DNA of 64,000 bases, taken from positions 47,008 to 111,007 of the forward strand of contig JAECUM010016868.1 in assembly GCA_016617855.1 (NCBI GenBank), written 5' to 3'. This document shows positions 57,473 to 64,000 of this stretch, piece by piece. Under the pieces are notes generated by a model. That model ran no database searches, was not told the origin of the DNA, and saw only the letters and a program-made list of their open reading frames with translations. The first letter of the stretch is position 1. Each line of letters begins with the position of its first letter. Source of the DNA: Megalonaias nervosa. Lineage: Eukaryota > Mollusca > Bivalvia > Unionida > Unionidae. The position numbers were made by a program, and so were the translations under genes.

Positions 57473-60202
57473 TCATGCCCTACTCATGTAGTCTGCCCCT
57501 ATATGTTCAACTCCTCTTATTGCCTCTACACGGAAGTGATAAGGTTGTAGTGTCAGCACCCAGCGCATCAATCTAGCGTTGGCAGCCTTGGCCTTGTTCA
57601 AATACAATAGGGGTTGGTGATCGGTCTCGAGCATGAAATCTCTCCCAAAAAGATACGCATGATATTTCCCAGTTCCCCACACTACGGCCAAACACTCTTT
57701 CTCAATGACGGAATAGTTTTTCTCCCTGGGTAGCAATTTCCTACTTGAATAAGCTACGGGTAACTTATTGTTATCTTGCTCTTGTAGTTAAACCGCTCCC
57801 AACCCAGTTTCAGAGGTATCTGTTCTTAAAATAAAGGGTTTGTTAACATCTGGCAATTTTAATATAGGTGCACTGATTAACTTCTCTTTCAGCGCACAAA
57901 ACGCTCTATCTTGTGGCGGTCCCCACTCTACTCTGTTTGGTTGCCCCTTCTTTGTCAGATCAGACAGTGGGCTAGCAATGGCTGCAAAGTTTGGTATAAA
58001 CTTTCTATAAAATCCAACTAGACCTAAAAACGACCGAACTTGTGTCTTGTTGTCTGGTTTTGGTGCGTTTTTAATCGCTTCTACTTGCTTGGGGTGAGGT
58101 TTCAAGTGTCCCGAACCACTGACCATATGACCTAAACAATCTAAATTTGTATAACCAATACTGCATTTAGTGGGTTTCACTGTGAGGTTCGCTCTGCGGA
58201 GCCTATCGAAGAGTTCCGTCAGGACGGACACGTGCTCACTCCAAGTATTCGTGTACACGAATATATCATCCACGAAGCTATCAACGCTTGCTAACCCTTT
58301 TAGCAACTTGCGCATTAAGCGACAACACGTGGCACTGGCACCTACTAACCCGAATGGCATTACCTTGAACTGATATAGTCCCTTCTGGGTCGCAAATGCT
58401 GTCAATGCACAGGACTCTTAAACAATGGGAACCTGCCAATATCCCTTGGACAGATCCAATTTGGAAATCCATTGGTTACCCGACAATTTTGCAAATAGAC
58501 CCTCCATATCTGGCATTGGTTCTGCATCGAACACCGTGATTTTATTTAACTGTCGGAAGTCGATACAGAATCGGTTCGTCCCATCTTTTTTTCTGACTAG
58601 CACTACGGGAGAAGAATATGGCGAGTTGGAGGGTTCAATCACCCCCAAATCTAACATTTTACTCACCTCCTCGTCCACAGCTTCTCGTGCGTTGTATGGT
58701 ACAGGATAACCTTTGATTCTAATGGGGTCCGTCGTATTCAGTTGAATTCTGAGGTCTACCAGTTTTGTACAACCTGGTTTGTCGGTGAATACGTCCGAGT
58801 ATTCATCCAAGACCGCGTTAATTTGTTGACGCTGGTCTTTGGTCAACTCCGTACTCACATTGACTTGATCTACCCCTTCCTTCGTAACACCCAAGGGACA
58901 CTCAAGGGAAACCTCGATTTCTGTGTCTACTACGTCGTCGTCGATGACCGCCGTACAAACGACATTTAAGACCCCTTTTTCTACATTGTCGCTCTGTCTC
59001 TTGATGTACAACCTAAGCATGTTAGCATGGAATGTCCTCAAATTACCGTCTATGTCATTTTTATAGTCCTTGTCACCTTTGATCTCTTTAACTTCGTAGG
59101 GACCTTTCCACTGAACTAGTAATTTGTTTGTGCTAGTAGGAAGAAGCAGCAGAACCTGATCACCTACAACGAATTTCCTATTTCCACTCTACGGTTATAA
59201 TACTTGGCATATCTACGTCCCGATTTCATTAGTTCATCCCGTGCCATCTGACATGTACTCTCGAGTTTTTCTCGCAGATCTAGCACGTACTGGTAGGTAG
59301 TTTTTATTTCCTCGTTCGCGACGTCACCCGTCCAAAGTTCGCGTAGCATCCGCATCGGGCCTCGAACTGTTCGTCCGTACAGCAATTCGAAGGGTAAAAA
59401 CCAAAAACTTTCCTGCGGTTCTTCACGGTACGCGCACAGAACCGCGTTCAAATAGCGGTCCCAGTCTTGCGGACGTTCCGCGCACATTTTTCGTAGCATA
59501 TGTTTCAGGGTACCATTAAACTTCTCTACCAGACCATTGCTCATCGGATGGTATGGAGTAGTGTTGAGCTGTTTGATGAACAAGAGCCTACTTATTTCAC
59601 CCATGAGGTCAGAGGTAAATTGGGCACCACAATCCGTAAGGATTTCTTCTGGCACCCCAACCCTACTGAAGATGTCAACCAATGCTTCAGCCACCCGTTC
59701 CGTTTCAATAGTTGGTAACGCCACGGATTCGGGATATCTGGTTGCGTAACCCACGAAAGTAAGAATATACCTATTCTTCCTTTCGGTAACTGGTTGTATT
59801 GATCCCACAATATCCACCGCCACTCTTTTAAACGGCGCATCTATTAATGGCATCTATCCTAAGGGCACCCTTGTGATCCTCCCCTTACCTACGGTTTTCT
59901 GGCATACGTCACAAGACCTACAGAACCGTATGACATCGCCAGTAGAATACAGCGACTACTCTGCTGGTGGTCTTCGCCTTACCCAGGTGTCCTGCCATAC
60001 TAGACTCATGTGCCACCCTAAGTACATGAGATCTGTATCTCTGGAGTACGACGACTTGCCAAAACATCTTACCATCGGGAGTGACAAACTCCCTATGAAT
60101 TAGCTCGTTCTTCCGAACGAATCTCGAGCTGCCCCCACCCTTGCAGTGTTTAATTGCACCGGACGCGATTTTCTCAACAATAGTTTTGATGGATTCGTCG
60201 CG
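57473..60202 (-). pseudogene. pol: integrase, then reverse transcriptase, then RNase H
   Basis: After the gag-protease stop the frame runs on through an H-x-x-x-H zinc part (RVAHESSMAGHLGKAKT). A small deletion/frame break follows near 59930-59940, where RFCRSCDVCQKTVG continues in another frame. The integrase core (59164-59853) has VAVDIVG, ILTDCGAQF and NGLVEKFNG, with the second Asp and the Glu 35 residues apart, so the catalytic triad is intact. TAG 59854-59856 precedes it. A frame break near 59185 leads to the C-terminal LLVQWKGPYEV and RTFHANML. RT follows in one frame, with KLDLSKGYWQVP, TAA at 58418-58420, FVDD at 58265-58276, then TAA at 57788-57790. RNase H has NYSVIEKECLAVVW and LETDHQPLLY, ending at TGA 57473-57475. 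Confidence 0.9.
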
Positions 60203-61822
60203 TTATTGCTCTCGTTTGAACTCTTCACGCGCAATTCCGGAGATCGACTCAGGGACTTTTAATTTCTGAAACACGCTTTTCTCTCGTCGGGTTTGTGCTC
60301 GCGTTTCCACTGCCTGGGCCAAAGGTATCCTGAAATCTGCCAAGGTTGGAAGACGGGAACCTTCAACATTACCGATCGTCAGATCGTAAATAGGGTTTTC
60401 CATACAAAGGGCATCAACAGTTCCCGTTAGGAAAGGTGTTTCTACCGTGATCCTTGCTACGGGGATGCGACCGATCGTCTGATCGAGTAGCATACATGGG
60501 GACTCCCACCCGAGCATTTGGTTATCCTGCACGAGACTACGTTTAATCACTACACCCGTGCAACCAGTGTCACGTAATGCTACGACTTCTCGACCGTTCG
60601 CGAAACCTCTCGCGGTTGGTACACGCGCTTCGGGGAAAAGACACGTGCCAAGTGAAGGCATACCTGGTTCTACCTGCACAAGACTAGCAGACGTACCTTT
60701 ACTCTGTATAGCCACGGCTGCCTTATGTGTAAGCCCCTTCCTTTTAGGACATTTTGCTTGAAGATGACCCCATTCCTTACACAAGTAACATTGTACACCC
60801 TGTCGACCTGTATCCCTAACAGACCTACTGGCCTCAGCTGATTTCATAAGCTCTCTAGGCATCGGCCTCGTAGACTGGTTTCCAGACTTAAAATCTTTTG
60901 AAACCACGTTCTGGGTTCCCCCATGAGCCTCGGCAAACAAATCGGCCTGCTTAGCCATATCTTGTACATTTGAGAAGACTTTCTCTTTCAGAAACTGACA
61001 TAGTTCCCGACCAACTGTGTTCAACAATTGATCTCTGAGCAAGAAATCAGTCAACCCTTCAAAAGTTTTCACCGCTTTGCCGCATTCAATCCACCGCTGA
61101 AAATAGTTCGCTATTCTAACGATGAACTGTCCAAAGGTTTCTCCCTTCTTGGGCTTGCTATACCTGAACTTTTTACGGAAACCCTGTTCAGTCAGCTCGT
61201 ACCTTTTTAGACGTGCTTCCTTCAGGACGTCGTAATCAAACACATCGTCTCTAGGGAGTTGCGAGTACACATCCAGTACCCTACCTTTTAATAACGCACT
61301 GAGATGTAGTGCCCAGTCATTTCGACTCCACTTCTGGCTCTCGGCGTACCGCTCAAACCGATGAAGATAACTATCCATGTTATCTTTTTCATCGTCAAAG
61401 GGGGGTAATTTAGGACCCTTTAATTTACTAGAGGCAGAAACGTCTTCTCCTTTTCTAGCTGTTGCTAACTCTACCTGACGTTCATGATCTCGTTGCCTTA
61501 TTCTCTCCTCTGCCTCTATGATTTCCAATCTTGCCCTCTTTTCTAACTCTACCCGCCTTTCCTCCGCTTCCTTTTCTAATTCCCTTTTTTCCCTTTCAAG
61601 TTCTTTTTTTTCCCTTTCAAGTTGTTTGGTCATTTCAAACTTCCTTTCCTCAGCTTCCCTTTCTAATTCCCTTTTTTCCCTTTCAAGTTCCTTTTCTAAT
61701 CCCCTCGCCTTTGCCCTTTCATCCCTCTCCCGGGCTTGTTCTTCCTGAATAAATTTCCTTAAACTTTCCCCCTCATACCCGAATTCTTTGCCTAAAGCGA
61801 CCAAGTCCTTAAAGGATGACAT
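60203..61822 (-). CDS. Gag-protease, 539 residues
   Basis: An intact frame from ATG 61822 to TAA 60203-60205. Residues 25-125 are a highly charged coiled coil with two ~28-residue repeats (LEREKRELEREAEER type). Residues 135-210 are a gag matrix/capsid-like part. Residues 212-300 resemble a SCAN/capsid C-terminal domain (FRKKFRYSKPKKGETFGQFI ... LLRDQLLNTVGRELCQFLKE). A CX2CX4HX4C zinc knuckle lies at 345-358, and the aspartic protease motif RDTGCTG is at 417-423 with DTG intact. It forms the particle and processes the polyprotein. The terminal TAA may be a premature stop, because the same frame continues into pol. The ORFs on the opposite strand at 61518-61752 are shadows of the coiled coil. 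Confidence 0.93.
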   Translation of the reverse strand: MSSFKDLVALGKEFGYEGESLRKFIQEEQARERDERAKARGLEKELEREKRELEREAEERKFEMTKQLEREKKELEREKRELEKEAEERRVELEKRARLEIIEAEERIRQRDHERQVELATARKGEDVSASSKLKGPKLPPFDDEKDNMDSYLHRFERYAESQKWSRNDWALHLSALLKGRVLDVYSQLPRDDVFDYDVLKEARLKRYELTEQGFRKKFRYSKPKKGETFGQFIVRIANYFQRWIECGKAVKTFEGLTDFLLRDQLLNTVGRELCQFLKEKVFSNVQDMAKQADLFAEAHGGTQNVVSKDFKSGNQSTRPMPRELMKSAEASRSVRDTGRQGVQCYLCKEWGHLQAKCPKRKGLTHKAAVAIQSKGTSASLVQVEPGMPSLGTCLFPEARVPTARGFANGREVVALRDTGCTGVVIKRSLVQDNQMLGWESPCMLLDQTIGRIPVARITVETPFLTGTVDALCMENPIYDLTIGNVEGSRLPTLADFRIPLAQAVETRAQTRREKSVFQKLKVPESISGIAREEFKREQ

Positions 61823-62058
61823 GACTGTTATAACAAATTTAATTTTACAGAACAGACTAACCTTATCTTCCTGATCAAGGCAACCAGAACAAAATAAATA
61901 TGTATTTATAATGGACCCAAGGACCTAGAGCAGTCAATCAAATAAACACCAACTTGAAGATTAGTTTGGCAAGGAAGTCACACTCTTAATATGTAAACAA
62001 TTAGTGTAGACTTTCACAAACAAAATAATGATAATTCACTTAATCCCCCCCAAAAAAG

Positions 62059-62076
62059 ATCCCACTTCTGACACCA
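62059..62076 (-). promoter_or_regulatory. Primer-binding site, tRNA-Leu type
   Basis: The minus strand reads TGGTGTCAGAAGTGGGAT one base inside the 5' LTR. It is complementary to what I recall as the 3' end of an animal tRNA-Leu (...ATCCCACTTCTGACACCA). It should be checked against tRNA genes of the same genome. Confidence 0.75.
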
Positions 62077-62077
62077 C

Positions 62078-62171
62078 TGTAACAGAATTGAAACCGAGTG
62101 GGCTTATCTTCTTGGACTAAATGAACAACACAAACACAATGTGATGAATGATGTAGGTTTATGAAATGAAT

Positions 62172-62239
<68 letters not shown>

Positions 62240-63335
62240 TCTTTCATGCTCCAACCACATGACTCATTCAATTACTAACACATTCCCAAATGAAAAACAT
62301 AAATGAAAGTGAAATGCAAATATTCAAAATGAAAGTGAGATTTACATAATCTCAGGTACTGTAACCGAGATTGAGATTCACATAAATCTCATGTAATGTA
62401 AATGAAATTGAGATTCACAAAATCTCATGTAATGTAAACGAGACTCAAATAATCTCATGTGATGATAGCATAACTCAAATTGTATTAAAACATCATCAAT
62501 TGAAACAAAATACTTTCAATGTTAAACAATACAACGATTGCAAACAATGACTCGTGACTCATTCATACGATAACTATTTGTAAAAACTTGCATCCGAAAC
62601 CATTTGACTTGGTTTATGAGTCAATTTGTCAAAACCACACAGTTCTCCGGAATTCCTGGGTCGGCTCACTTGTTTTGGCCCCATCCACCCTTCACGGATC
62701 CACCATGCGCACAAGTTTATACATCATGCAGTTCCTTCCTTGTATGGACTTGATTCCACCCCATATAGACATACAGACAGCCAGACCGTCAGTCTGATGT
62801 ATCTGCATACACATACGCACAGCTACACAGCTACACAGCTATACATCTGTACATCCACACACAGCTACAACGCTATGCATCCACATACACAGCTCCACCG
62901 CTATGCATCCACATACACAGCTCCACCGCTATGCATCCACATACACAGCTCCACCGCTATGCATCCACATACACAGCTCCACCGCTATGCATCCACATAC
63001 ACAGCTCCACCGCTATGCATCCACATACACAGCCCTATGGCTGTAGACAAAAATGGAGAACGTACACTCCTCGACAAGATCCAAATGACCAATGTGTCAG
63101 TTTGAAATAGAATCAACCTTAAATCCATAGGAGAGTGAATAATAGTCAGGGTAAAACACTCATGCTTTTCGTGACTCTCGTCGCATGTAGATTCCGACGA
63201 GATACATGCTTGTACAGTCGCTTACCTGGAGAAACAATTATTCACCCCAGGTAACGTTGTACGCATGCACAACGAATACTGGTCAAAAATAGATCTAAAG
63301 CAAAACCAAGTTATTTCTCGCCTTATTCTGTGACA
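62078..63335 (-). repeat. 5' LTR of the Gmr1-type element
   Basis: It has the same ends as the other LTR but is 1258 bp long. The (TA)n run is shorter (62174-62234), and the 28-bp repeat has about six copies (62865-63030). Outside these repeats it differs from its partner at only a few percent of positions by eye. Confidence 0.92.
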
Positions 63336-63340
63336 ATAAT

Positions 63341-64000
63341 GCAGATTTATGGGACAGGTAAGTGTAAAGTGTAAAGAAAAGATGTACAGAACAAACTAAA
63401 AAAAAGAACAAGCTATTAGCATCATCCTTTGTTACAACATTAATTTTCTCAATAATTCAACAATAATGACATGTACAAAGGACAATAAGATATACAATCA
63501 CATCTTCGTTATCCAACCTCCGTTTATCCGACTATTGCCTTTAAATATGCTTCAAATGTACATGACTGATTAAATATAATGCACAAATTTATTCATTTAC
63601 ACAACAATTGCCTTTATAAAATATTTTAATTTCAGTGGCTTGTCTAAGATAAACAAGATGAGACTATACATGTTTATGGAAATTTATTTTACTATGTAAA
63701 ATGATGTAGCCAAATACAATTTTCAAATGTGAAAAAGTGCAGCAGGTCCATTACCAACATACTAAAATCTGAGAGCAGTAAACTAGATTTTTTTTTTAAA
63801 AATGATGCAAACAAGAAGTGCAGAAAATATGATCGATCATATACTTCTTTTCCATTGACAGAACACCCAATGTTTCATACGACAGAAAATAACTTTGTTG
63901 TGCTGTCTATAGCTTTATTTTGTGTTAAAACCTTTAACAAAATGTAAATACATTTACAACCATTAGTTATAAAAAAAAAAAACAAAAAAAAAAACAAAAA
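63341..64000. other. Flanking sequence to window end, nothing recognised
   Basis: AT-rich. It ends in an A-rich run (63971-64000). A 72-codon ORF at 63729-63947 has no assignable motif. Confidence 0.35.

Larger units (their letters stand above)
56092..63335 (-). mobile_element. Gmr1-type Ty3/gypsy LTR retrotransposon, complete but mutated
   Basis: 7244 bp, bounded by two LTRs and flanked by a perfect ATAAT duplication (56087-56091 and 63336-63340). The order on the minus strand is LTR, primer site, gag-protease, integrase, RT, RNase H, polypurine tract, LTR. Integrase before RT is the copia-like order known from Gmr1-type Ty3/gypsy elements. The SCAN-like Gag fits the same group. Three in-frame stops in pol, one stop at the gag-pol border and two frame breaks leave it unable to move on its own. 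The complete duplication shows it inserted as a unit. Confidence 0.92.

Noticed and set aside
61518..61752. Two plus-strand ORFs rich in Ser/Phe/Leu
   Set aside because: Antisense shadows of the Gag coiled coil.

Overview
This is a eukaryotic, AT-rich, repeat-dominated window from an animal nuclear genome. The best guess is a marine lophotrochozoan, probably a bivalve mollusc. The reasons are tRNA-derived SINE copies with mollusc-like tails, an RTE-type LINE, a Gmr1-type Ty3/gypsy element, and clustered ~140-bp intronic repeats of a kind I associate with bivalves. No species can be named from the sequence alone. There are no operons, CRISPR arrays, rRNA genes or intact tRNA genes.

Only one host gene is well supported: a minus-strand CD225/dispanin-family (proline-rich transmembrane protein-like) gene with three visible coding exons at 33607-33830, 29040-29168 and 23685-23855. 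The first exon lies outside what I can see. Its introns are full of tandem repeats. The most striking is a 61-bp array at about 32955-33606 made of copies of the 3' end of its own exon plus the splice donor.

Region by region. 0.2-1.4 kb is a decayed gypsy pol. 1.8-6.5 kb holds closely packed, decayed coding-like segments on both strands around a YqaJ-like nuclease fragment; this looks like an old virus-like integrant, but its identity is open. 6.6-7.4 kb holds a degenerate repeat and a SINE. 8.8-17 kb is a nest: an old minus-strand LINE is broken by an RTE LINE (11314-14647, with target-site duplication), by a 137-bp hAT-like MITE (15555-15691, with target-site duplication), and probably by a third insertion at 9.4-10.9 kb. 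18.5-18.9 kb is a LINE ORF1-like relic. 22-34 kb is the CD225 gene region. 36.9 kb is a gypsy protease fragment. 39.5-43.6 kb is a cluster of terminal-inverted-repeat elements, including a 1592-bp element with a perfect 9-bp duplication and a 425-bp foldback with ~158-bp arms. 44-47.3 kb is a second old LINE split by an unexplained insert. 47.7-55.3 kb is mainly tandem repeats. 56092-63335 is a complete but mutated minus-strand LTR retrotransposon with both LTRs and a 5-bp target duplication. It has a SCAN-like Gag and the pol order PR-IN-RT-RNaseH (Gmr1 type).

How parts act together: the LTR element's Gag, protease, integrase, RT and RNase H would have formed one mobile unit, now broken by stops and frame breaks. 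The LINEs are dead copies. The CD225 gene appears functional over the exons visible.
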